This document shows, piece after piece, positions 23,107 through 32,184 of a DNA stretch of 64,000 nt. The translations under genes and the position numbers were made by a program. The stretch is from assembly GCA_001414345.1 (NCBI GenBank), contig LLCB01000351.1:1-64000 (forward strand), written 5' to 3'. Source of the DNA: Hymenoscyphus infarciens. Taxonomy: Eukaryota > Ascomycota > Leotiomycetes > Helotiales > Helotiaceae. Under the pieces are notes generated by a model, which was not told the DNA's origin, did no database searches, and saw only the letters and a program-made list of their open reading frames with translations. How positions within the stretch are numbered: the first letter of the stretch is position 1; every line of letters begins with the position of its first letter.

Positions 23107-23470
23107 TATGACGGCATACCGTCTTATATAGCCGAGATTATATAGTATATGCCGTATATACAAGGTTTCAGTAGTTGTTGTTTTATATTATCTAATTTAG
23201 GAAGGTTACGTACGTTCGTACGTCCGTCTAGACTTTCGGACATACTTCGTAGAGTTCAGGCTTTTATATTAGCCGACGTATGTCGTTGTTTAGTTTCGTA
23301 TCTCTTTTTATATTATCTGAAACCTTTTATATATAGACGTTTATGTTTAGTATAGTAGAGAGATAGTTATTATTTTCTTCTATATTAGAGCCTAGTATCT
23401 ATATACGTTATTCTACTATACGTACTCCTATATACCTCTACTATAGTTATATATATTTCGTACTATTATA
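23107..23470 (+). repeat. Element C 5' LTR
   Basis: A 364-bp direct repeat of 26443-26806; the differences are mainly C/T and G/A. A frame of about 68 codons inside (23149-23355) recurs in the other LTR but has no protein-like motif. Confidence 0.9.
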
Positions 23471-23793
23471 TAAAAATAATAACTATTCTTCGCTAGTAAT
23501 AGTCTTAATAATATCTCTTTTAAGCTTATTACTACTCTTTATTTAGAAGTTGATTCACTCTCGATTTAGAATATTATAATAGTATTCTTAAATAGCTAGG
23601 TAATTAGAGACTATCTAGATAGCTAGTAATACTAGGGTTTAGTATCTATATAAATAGCTAGTAAAAATCGTATTTCAGTATACGTTAAGGGATTAGAATA
23701 TACTAAGTGTTTCTAAGAGTCTTAATAACCCTAGATTCAGTGAATAAGTCGACTTATAATAGTTATCTAGAAGGCTTCTAAATCTAACCTTAC

Positions 23794-23809
23794 NCCCCCC
23801 CCCCCCCCC
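23794..23809. other. Ambiguous base followed by a 15-C homopolymer
   Basis: An N at 23794 precedes 15 consecutive C. It sits where the heavily A/T-converted left end of element C meets its milder interior. It may be a sequencing or assembly uncertainty, so the length of element C carries that caveat. Confidence 0.85.
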
Positions 23810-24189
23810 TAGTTCCGCCATAAGGCTTTGAACGACCTTCTAGAGCCACCCCCCTTTTTAAAAGACAACCCTCTAAACCATCTCCAACCCGACCTGTAAC
23901 TATATATCAAGACCTAGAAGATCCTAACGAAACGATAAGTAAGACTTCTTAAATGTAGACGATATATAGATAATATACAGACGAGATAGTAGTATATAAA
24001 GGACGAAACGATTGATTAGTAGAGAGATAGAGAACAAAATTATAAGCGAACTTCGAAGTCAAAAATCTTACCTCCGAACCCTCACCAATCTAACCCTCTT
24101 TTAAACCTTCGTTCGAACCCTCCTTTACTTTTAAGCCCTAATTCAGACCTCTTTCAGCCAAGGGCAGCTACTCCTAATGCCTTCCTACT

Positions 24190-26010
24190 ACTTCCTAACC
24201 CTCGAATCAGATACAAATCAGTTAAAATACGCTTTCCTTTAAGACAAAACTTAGAAGCGAGCTCTTAGCTAAGTTATCGCTATATTTAATCCTAACCGAA
24301 CATCATCCAACTCTACTCTAAACTTTTCCTTCGAAAATACCTCTACTAACGAACATTAAAAAGACTACAGTTACAAACCGAGTCCCCGCTAGTATAAAGG
24401 TTAAAAGAGAAGGAAGTAGAATTAAGAAGAAGATTACACTAAAGAAACATTCGCTTTTCAAGTACAGCTATACTTAGAGAGAATAGGAACAGTTCTTTCA
24501 TATATAGGACAAGATTATACCTCAGCTCTAAAACCCGTCTACTACTTTTAAGAGACACTAGAATTATAACTACTAAAATAGTAAACGATCTTTTAGCTAT
24601 AGATAAGGAGATACGCTAAAACGCTAAGTTTTACTTATAATCAGCACTCCGGTTTAAAAGAATACCCCTCCATCCTTGTCCAGTTCAGCTCCGAACTCCC
24701 TACGATCTAACAGCAACTCTTTCTTCGAAATTAGAAGATGACAATTAAGTCCTTAAGTACCTTAAAGGGAACGAGGTAGCCTACAAGCCTAAACAACACA
24801 GTTTCATATAACTACACACCTATATCTAAACTTAGATACTATTATACCTAAAACTATACCCCTTTTTATTGTCCTAAACTTTAGATAGCGAAACTCTAAC
24901 AACTTTAGTAACAAAATCCTTTAACTAGCTAAAACCCTACTAACTCTAGTAAGGAGTCTTTCTCTCTTTATTACTTTCTTTCACTTCTAGCTAGACCTAG
25001 AAGTTTTATTTAAATTCGAATCAGATGTAAATTAGTATACCCTTAAAGTAAACTCTTAGCTAAGATATCACTGTTACCTATAACGTTACCTCTTAATATT
25101 CGCTTCTAACTCTACTTTAAATTCACCTTTAAGTTTTAAATTCTTTTTCTCTAACCTACTAGACAGATCAGACTATACCCCTTTTTTTTATTGTTCTAAA
25201 CTTCGGATAGCGTTTTCAACATTTAATAACAACTCTTTTAACTAGCTAAAACCACCCCTTTTATTGTCCCTGGTTACTTAGACAACTCAATAAACTTCGG
25301 TAACAACTTTGCTTTTGAACTAGCCAGAACTACTCCTTTTGTTGTCCTAAACATTAGACAACAATTTCAATTTTAACTTTAGTAATAACTTCGCTTTTAA
25401 CCAGCTAAAACCCTACTAACTCTAATTAGAGTCTTATAGTCTTTATATTCTTTCTTACTTTTATTACTTTCTTTCACTTCTAGCCAGGCTAGAAGTTCTT
25501 TTTTATCTAAATTCGACTCAGATACGAATTAGTATACTCTTAAAAGGATAGTAACCTCTTAGCTAAGTTATTACTACCTACGACATTTCCGACTTCACTC
25601 TAAGTCCCCGCCGACCTTAGTTTAAACGAACTTATACTTTTTTTTTTTTTTAAATTTAAATTAAATACTAATTAGTATACTCTTAAAAAGATAGTAACCT
25701 CTTAGCTAAGTTATTACTATCTATAATATTATTGACTTTTCGTTTCTAACTTTATGTTTTTAAATTCTTTGAATTAGATGTGAATTAGTACGCTCTTGAA
25801 GTAAGCTCTTAATTAAGTTATTACTACCTCTTAACTAAACAACCTCTAACTCTACTCTAAATTTGCTTCTAACTTTATTTTAAACTTTTTCTTTCCTACT
25901 TTCTTTTACTTCTAGTAGAGCTAGAAGTTCTCTTTATTTAAATTTAAATTAAATGTGAATTAGTATGCTTTTAAAGTGAGCTCTTAACTGAGTTATTACT
26001 GTCTCTTAAC
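24190..26010. repeat. Dispersed internal repeats of element C
   Basis: A degenerate ~100-bp module (cttctagcta..ctagaagtt, then aattcgaatcagatgtaaat, then ctcttagctaagttatcactg) recurs near 24190-24280, 24980-25070, 25490-25585, 25650-25735, 25785-25830 and 25910-26010. The inverted cttctag/ctagaag core can form a short hairpin. There is no coding content. Confidence 0.65.
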
Positions 26011-26442
26011 TAAACGACTTCTAACTCTACTCTAAACTTTTGAATTCAACTTTTAAACTTTTTCTGATTTTACTTTGAACTTTTAAACTTTAAACTTTGA
26101 ACTTTGAACTTTCTCCGACTGCTAGACGGATCGGACTACACTCTTTTAGCGGATGTGAATGTTTGTTTTGATATTGAAGGATTAGAAATGAAGTCTCTAT
26201 TTTGTAAGCATCTACGAATTGGGTCGGTTACGATTTAGAACCTATCTCGACATCTTGTCTCGCTTATGACAAATTTTAACTAAACAAAGTATCTTCGAAC
26301 CTAGGTTAGCTACGATTTAGACCCTAATCTACCTTTTCGCTTACGATAAATACGACAAATGTAATAACTTACGCCATCCCGATTCAGCCCTGAACGATAA
26401 GATAGACAGACTCGAGGACGAGTCTTTTTTAAGAGAGGGGGA

Positions 26443-26806
26443 TGTGACGGTATGCTGTCCTGTATAGCCGAGATTATATAGTATATGCCGTACATACAAG
26501 GTTTTAGTAGTTATTGTTTTACATTATCTAATTTAGGAAGGTTACGTACGTCTATACGTCTGTCTAGACTTTCGGACGTACTTCGTAGGGTTCGGGCTTT
26601 TGTATTAGCCAACGTATGTCGTTGTTCGGTTTCGTACCCCTTTTTATATTATCCGAAACCTCTTATATATAGACGTTCATGTTCAGTACAGTAGAGGGAC
26701 AGTTATTGTTTTCTTCTGTATTAGAGCCTAGTATCTACATACGTCATTCTACCATACGTACTCCCATATGCCTCTACTGTAGTTGTGTGTATTTCGTGCC
26801 GTTACA
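26443..26806 (+). repeat. Element C 3' LTR
   Basis: Same 364-bp length as the 5' LTR; less A/T-converted. It is preceded directly by the polypurine tract and followed by the CTAAG target duplication. Confidence 0.9.
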
Positions 26807-26811
26807 CTAAG

Positions 26812-28289
26812 AAGGTATTTTTACCTAAGCTTCTTTATTTTCCTTTTAACTTAGGTTAAAGTTAGAGTACTCTTTAGTTTCTTATTCTTTCTTAAGTTAA
26901 TTATCTATTTTATTAATGCTAGGTAGATTAGAATAGTTAGGCTTAATATATCTAGGTTTTCTATAATTATAATACTTTATACTAGTAGGGAATTAGTCTA
27001 TAGATAAAGTCTTTAATCTTTTACTAGTAGAAGAGGGCTTAGAAGTTTAAGAAGTCTTTTAAGAGATAGAATAGAGTCTATATAAAAGTAGTAAGGGTTT
27101 TATAGTTAAACTAGATAAGAATTAGTTAGTATTTAGCTTTTAGTATAAAGAGCTTATTACTACTAGTTTTTCTATACTTATTATACTAGTTATATATAAC
27201 TTAGTATTTTAATACTAATTCTTATCTATAAATAAAAGGTCTCTTACTATTTTATTAAAATCAACGTTCTAGTATCTCTTACTCTTAACTAATAGGTTTC
27301 TAAGCTAAGATATAAGCTTCTCTTATATATAGTAGAATCTATCTCTTTCTAATACCTCTCTAAGTATTACTATATTTAAAAAGCAACTTTTAAATTCTAA
27401 AAAACTTTCTCTTATATAACTCTTTTATCTTATCTAAAGAGACTAAAAGGTATTCTAGGTATTCTCCTTTTTATAACTAGTTAGATAGTAAGTATTAAGA
27501 AGTTTAATTATTTCTTTATAATCTTTAAATATTATCTTACTTATATTAGACTTATATTAGAGCTTTAAGTAGTTCTAAGTAAGTTTTAGTATTATCTCTT
27601 AAATAAGAGCTTTATAAGTTAAAAGTATCTAATAATAGTAAGCGTTTATATAAAGTTAATTATATACTAATATTCTCTATTACTTATATATAAGTAAAGT
27701 ACTATTATCTAAAAGTTTAATTTTTTCTATAATCTTACTTTTAATAGATTAAAAGGCTTTTAGAGTACTTTTAGATTATAGGTATAGAGTAGGTTATTAT
27801 AAGAAAGGAATATTAGAGGTAGAGTTTTATATCTAATAATAGTTTAAAGTAATAGAAGAGTATAAAAGAGGTATTTATATAGATTAGATAAGACTTAGAC
27901 TTTAGTTATTATCTAGTAGTTATTAACTAATTTACTATACTAAGTCTAATAATTAAGTAATTTAGTTATCTTATTATAAAATTCTCTCTTCTTTTTCTTA
28001 ATCCTTAGCCTCTATAGCTTAGATTATACTCTATATCTTATCTATATTAGAGAAGTCTTATTAATCTCTCTAGCTTCTAAGTACTAGGCTTTTACTTTTA
28101 TTATTCTTAGGCTTCTTATTATTCTTAGAGGTATAGTACTAAGTTAAGAACCTTTCTATTAAGACTTAACTTTCTGTCTTAAAAGAAGACTCTATACTTA
28201 GAAGTAGAGCTTAGAAGAGACCTAGAGTTACTTCTAATTCTAATATATTAAATATTAATTTAAAGGAGTAAAGAGGTTAATTTAAGAGT
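26812..28289 (-). pseudogene. Gypsy gag/protease region, RIP-degraded
   Basis: By position, this part of the host Gypsy between its leader and the RT (interrupted by element C) should encode gag and protease. The sequence is full of stops and I could not read a zinc knuckle, so the call is positional only. Confidence 0.5.
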
Positions 28290-28609
28290 CTTCTAGATAA
28301 CTATAGTATATTAACTATCTAAATTAAGTATAGTAGTCTCTATACTAAGAGAGTTATTAGGATTCTTAGGAATACTTAGTATATTTAAATCTCTTAATAT
28401 ATAATATACGATTTTTACTAACTATCTATATAAATACTAAACCCTAGTATTACTAGCTATCTAAGTAGTCTCTAATTACTTAGCTATATAAGAATACTAT
28501 TATAATATTCTAAATTAAGGCTAAATTAACTTCTAAATAAAGAGTAATAATAAGCTTAAAGGAGATATTATTAAGGCTATTACTAGTAAAGAAGAGTTTA
28601 TTATTTTTA
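28290..28609 (-). repeat. Gypsy 5' leader, homologous to the leader of element C
   Basis: The reverse complement of this stretch aligns over ~300 bp with 23471-23790 of element C, starting at the LTR junction (shared taaaaataata). It contains the primer-binding site position; the site itself is too mutated to assign a tRNA. Confidence 0.75.
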
Positions 28610-29021
28610 TATAATAGTATAAAATATATACTACTAGTAAAGAGGTATATAAGAGTACGTTTAAGATAGAATAACGTATATAAATACTAGGTATTAATAT
28701 AGAAGAAATTAATAAACTATCTCTCTTTTATACTAAATATAAACATCTATATATAAGAGGTTAGAAGATACTAAGTTCTAATAATAATAATAACCGAGCT
28801 CTATCTAATATAGCTAATACTAAATAATAAGAGCTAAAAAGCTAAATATATAATATCTAAACCTTAATCTCTTCTATATATAAATATTAGATATTAATAC
28901 CTTTAGTACTTCGCTTATATAAGTATTAGTTATTTATACTCTCGGCCTAGAAGTATTAGTAGTACTTAGAGATATTAGCAGTTTTACGAATACTAATAAT
29001 TTAGAATAGCGTACTATTATA
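28610..29021 (-). repeat. Gypsy 5' LTR
   Basis: A 412-bp direct repeat of 15081-15492. The outer end is followed by the TTTCT target duplication and the resumed satellite. Confidence 0.9.
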
Positions 29022-29370
29022 TTTCTATACTTCTCTTAGACTTATTAGTCTATTAAAGTCTAAATATATTAATACTATATATAGTATATATATTTCTATA
29101 CTTCTTTTAGACTTATTAGTCTATTATAGACTAAAAGGTATCGACTTAATAGTCTATTAAAGACATAAGAGTATTAATACTATATATATTATATATATTT
29201 CTATACTTCTTTTAGACTTATTAGTCTATTATAGACTAAAAGATATCGACTTAATAGTCTATTAAAGACATAAGAGTATTAATTATATATATATTATATA
29301 TATTTCTATACTTCTTTTAGACTTATTAGTCTATTAAAGACTAAAAAGTATCGAATTATTAGTCTACTAA
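29022..29370. repeat. Satellite array, right part
   Basis: The same tttctatacttcttttagacttattagtctatta units as at 13545-15080. It starts exactly at the Gypsy target duplication, so the two arrays were once continuous. Confidence 0.85.
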
Positions 29371-30077
29371 TATTTAAGAAGCTATAGTATTTTAAGCTAA
29401 AGTAAACCTATAATATAAAAAAGAGTTATTTAGATTTAAAATCCTTTTCTTAATATTAAAGTTTTTTTTTTCCTAGCTTTTATATTAAAGAAGTTATAAT
29501 TAGATTAAAATAGTAAAATATAATACTTAATTATAAGTTTTTAAAATAAAAGCTATTAGAAAAAGAAGCTTATTTCTAAAAGACTCTATTCTAGATTTAT
29601 AAGTTTTATATAGATTATATTACTATAGCTATTAAAATAAGTCTAATATAGCTTTTTTATATAGATTATATTACTATAGCTATTAAAATAAGTCTAATAT
29701 AGCTTTTTTAACTTTTATAATAATAAATATAAAATGTATATTTATTAAATCTATAATTTACTTAATATAAGAGCTAATAAAAAAGAACTCTCTATTATAA
29801 GTCTCTTACTTTAATTTATACTTTATATATAGTTTATATAATTATTTATCTTGAACTAAGATTAATATAACTACTTTTTCTTAACTTTTTCTTAATCTTT
29901 TCTTAACTTCTTTTTAAGATTTACTAAGTATACTTATAAATTCTTTAATATAAAAGCTTTTTAAAAAAGAAGTTATATTTAAGTAGCTCTATAAGCTTTA
30001 TATAACGTATATAATTATAGCTATTAAAATACGCTTAATTAAGTAGCTATGCTTTTTATAACTCTTTTAGTAGAGCT
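29371..30077. other. AT-rich, RIP-like unassigned sequence with one 51-bp tandem duplication
   Basis: Two near-identical copies of tagattatattactatagct... start at 29611 and 29662, a period of 51 bp. The remainder shows no readable protein motif. The two copies are almost identical, so the duplication is probably younger than most of the surrounding mutation. Confidence 0.6.
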
Positions 30078-30480
30078 ATAGAATTAGTAGAGTATATCTA
30101 TTTTAAGAATATAAGAGAGAATACGATAATAGTACGAAATCTATACGATTATAAAAGAGATATATAGAAGTATATTTAAATATAATAAAGTATATAAGAA
30201 CTAGGCTCTAATATAAAAGAAAAGACTAAACTTACTTTCTTCTATTCTAAGTAGAAGTATCTATATATAAGAGATTAAGTAATATAAAAGTCTAATAATA
30301 ATAATAACTAAAACCTTTCTAATATAGATAATTCTAAAATAATAATAGCTAAAAGCTAAATATATAATATTTAAATCTTAATATCTTCTAAATATAAATA
30401 TTAGATATTAATATCTTTAGTATATAAGTATTAGTAATACTAATATATTAGTTAATTTAAAATAGCTAGCTATTATAAAT
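30078..30480. repeat. Diverged solo LTR of the resident Gypsy family
   Basis: It follows the 15081-15492 LTR in order: ataatagtacgaaat at the start, aagtctaataataataataact in the middle, and aatattagatattaatatctttag near the end, with small indels. There is no second copy or internal region beside it, so it is a solo or truncated LTR. Confidence 0.7.
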
Positions 30481-30679
30481 ACTAGCTAGATATATTAGTC
30501 TTATAATATAATTAGTATTAAATTTTTTACTATTTCTAAATAACTATTCTTTTAATAAAGTTTATATTATATAAAATACTTAATAAAGCTAATACTTATA
30601 ACCTTAGATCGAGGTTACTATAAAATCTAAAATAGTCCTCGTAGCTTACGTAGAGCTAATTATAAGGATTTTAGCGTAG

Positions 30680-30770
30680 TAGTAGTAACCTTATCGTAAA
30701 CTATGCTAAGTTATAACGCTCTATATTTAGGAGAGCTAGTTATACTAGTTATAACTAGCTCTTTTAACGA
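30680..30770. repeat. Palindrome-containing repeat, right inverted copy
   Basis: It contains gagagctagttatactagttataactagctc. Its reverse complement aligns with 13300-13400, including the gagcgtta tail. It may be one of two inverted ends of an older element that carried the satellite, or simply two dispersed copies. Confidence 0.6.
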
Positions 30771-30887
30771 GCCTAGAGGCACGAGTCTATATATATAGAG
30801 TATTTTCACTATTTATTATTAAATTACTAAATAGTAACTTAATCTAATTAGGAGTAGACCACTTATAGCGTTATATAAGTATAGTAA

Positions 30888-31080
30888 CCTAATGTTCTTA
30901 CTTTAAAATCAACTTATTAATCTAATCCTATAGTATAGCCTCCTATTTCTCTATAACTGCTTAGCGTAGTTCCTCTACTCTTCTATAAAGTCATTGTTTA
31001 ATCCACTGCTAGCACTTCTCTATAGGATTTATATCAGGTGAAGTAGAGGGGTAAGGTATTAAGATAATGCTATGTTTTGT
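30888..31080 (-). pseudogene. Tc1/mariner-type transposase remnant (C-terminal end)
   Basis: The minus strand reads PYPSTSPDINPIEKC*QWIKQ, then LYRRVEELR*AVIEK*EAI. This is the last DDE-catalytic block (xSPDxNPIExxW) and the downstream helix of Tc1/mariner transposases, with Trp or Gln codons turned into stops (TGG to TAG/TGA, CAG/CAA to TAG/TAA). The N-terminal part is not recognisable. It marks the right edge of the mutated block. Confidence 0.8.
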
Positions 31081-31274
31081 TGGGAATAGTAGGAGGTATA
31101 TTTGTTAGTAGAGAGAGTAAAACTCGTCAAAATCGTCAAAATCGCCAAAATGCCCTGTAATCTTACTATCGCCGATCAGCTTTCGGAGTTTGGCACCGCC
31201 GATTGCCTTAGACAAGGCTGAAGCAAAGGCTGCGTGCGATTCACAAAATCAACAACACCACTTCACAATCCAAC

Positions 31275-31806
31275 ATGGCAACCTCAACAATATCAAATGG
31301 CCTCGAGGGCATGCACATAGGAGGCGGAATTGAATCCTCACCTTTTCCTGCAAAAACAAAGCAAGTCGCAGGTCTCGTCAACGGCGTAGAAACAGATCTC
31401 ACCTCCATGTACTTTGCAGACAAAATCCTAATTACCATTTCCCAAGGAGGAAGATTAGCGCAATGGGTATGTCCTCCCCTCCTTCCACTTCCTCATATTC
31501 TAACATGGTCAATAGATTCAAGTCCCCCTCTCCTCAGCCTCACCAACATCCTTTGACACCGCCCTCCCCGCAGACGATTCCGATATGCTACCGCTCAACC
31601 ACCTCACACCCAAAACATTACTTGGAGCTGGGGGCGATCAAAGGGAGACGATGGGACATCTTTATGCTAGCCAGATTGCGACTGCAATAGCGAAGAGGGA
31701 TCCTGAGGAGAGGAGAACGGTGGTGGTGGGGTTTGGGCTTGAGAAGGTTGATATGGAACGGGAGGCTTTCTTTGATTTGATTGAGCTTGTTCAGAAAGTT
31801 ATCTGA
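31275..31806 (+). CDS. Proteasome assembly chaperone 3 (PAC3/PSMG3) family protein
   Basis: Two exons, 31275-31466 and 31516-31806, are joined by a 49-nt intron (GTATGT...CAATAG, with ttctaac as branch site), giving 160 aa. The segment KTKQVAGLVNGVETDLTSMY, then ILITISQGGRLAQW|IQVPL, corresponds to the first beta sheet of PAC3. PKTLLGAG and a long central helix follow, then RTVVVGFGLEKVD and a closing helix. PAC3 partners with PAC4 to build the 20S alpha ring in the cytosol or nucleus. The gene begins less than 200 bp from a RIP-type transposase relic, yet its frame is intact. Confidence 0.75.
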
Positions 31807-31882
31807 GTTGGGAGCTGGCTGTTTTATACCCAAAATTATGCGTTTATGATATCTGCATCTCAAATGTAATGTTGGTAGTCCG

Positions 31883-31962
31883 GGACGTTGGCCTAGTGGT
31901 CGAGTAGCGGACGCGCGGGGTCATTTACGGCGGGGTTCCTCGTAGCCAACAAGTGGGCACAT
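31883..31962 (+). other. tRNA-like sequence with Pol III box-A-like motif
   Basis: It contains gttggcctagtggtcgag, close to the tRNA box A (TRGCNNAGYNGG), and 40 nt later ggggttcctcg, a poor box B. A full cloverleaf cannot be folded by eye. It may be a tRNA-derived SINE fragment or chance. Confidence 0.3.
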
Positions 31963-32184
31963 AACAACCTTAATGTCAACACATCTCGAAATTATAAATT
32001 ATAAAAAATTGGGAGCGTGGAGTTTTTGTTCTGTTTTATGCATTTGGACTTCTCCTTCCCTCCAAAATATATATGTATCCTTTTTCCATCTCAAGCAGAT
32101 CTACCAAACCCAAAAGTTGATTTCAGATTATGCAGAACCATACTGTACTTCTTCCAAAATCACGGCAGCTGATCTTCAAAAGCC

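Larger units (their letters stand above)
23107..26806 (+). mobile_element. Non-autonomous LTR element C (3700 bp), nested and related to its host Gypsy
   Basis: The LTRs are 23107-23470 and 26443-26806, both 364 bp, beginning TGTGACGG (mutated to TATGACGG on the left) and ending CCGTTACA. The target duplication CTAAG is at 23102-23106 and 26807-26811. A plus-strand polypurine tract aagagagggggatg abuts the 3' LTR. The LTR 3' third and the adjoining leader (23471-23790) are homologous to the host Gypsy's LTR end and leader (reverse complement of 28290-28609), but the LTR 5' part and the interior differ. No gag or pol is readable inside. The left ~700 bp are far more A/T-converted than the rest. 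Confidence 0.9.
15081..29021 (-). mobile_element. Full-length Ty3/Gypsy LTR retrotransposon, RIP-damaged, carrying three nested elements
   Basis: The LTRs are 15081-15492 (3' LTR on the minus strand) and 28610-29021 (5' LTR), each 412 bp, starting and ending TATAATAG...CTATTATA (from TG...CA). The 5-bp target duplication TTTCT is at 15076-15080 and 29022-29026. Just inside the 3' LTR there is an extra 28-bp LTR-end copy (15493-15519) and then a minus-strand polypurine tract (tcctctcttcttc on +, 15520-15532). Pol motifs are on the minus strand. After subtracting the insertions at 17789-18669, 18864-20303 and 23107-26806 with their target duplications, the internal part is about 7.1 kb, normal for Gypsy. 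No intact frame remains. Confidence 0.92.
12960..31090. other. Gene-free AT-rich, RIP-like repeat block (about 18 kb)
   Basis: Base composition changes abruptly near 12960 and again near 31090. Inside, TA dinucleotides dominate, no long frame survives, and retroelement motifs can be read only through stops. The content is satellite repeats, one Gypsy element with three nested elements, a MITE, a solo LTR and a transposase relic (listed separately). Paired LTR copies differ mostly by C/T and G/A changes, which supports RIP (known from ascomycetes) as the mutating process. Confidence 0.9.

Noticed and set aside
23149..26694. Matching 68-69 codon frames in both LTRs of element C
   Set aside because: They are the same LTR segment seen twice, with no protein-like features; conservation follows from the LTR pair, not from coding.
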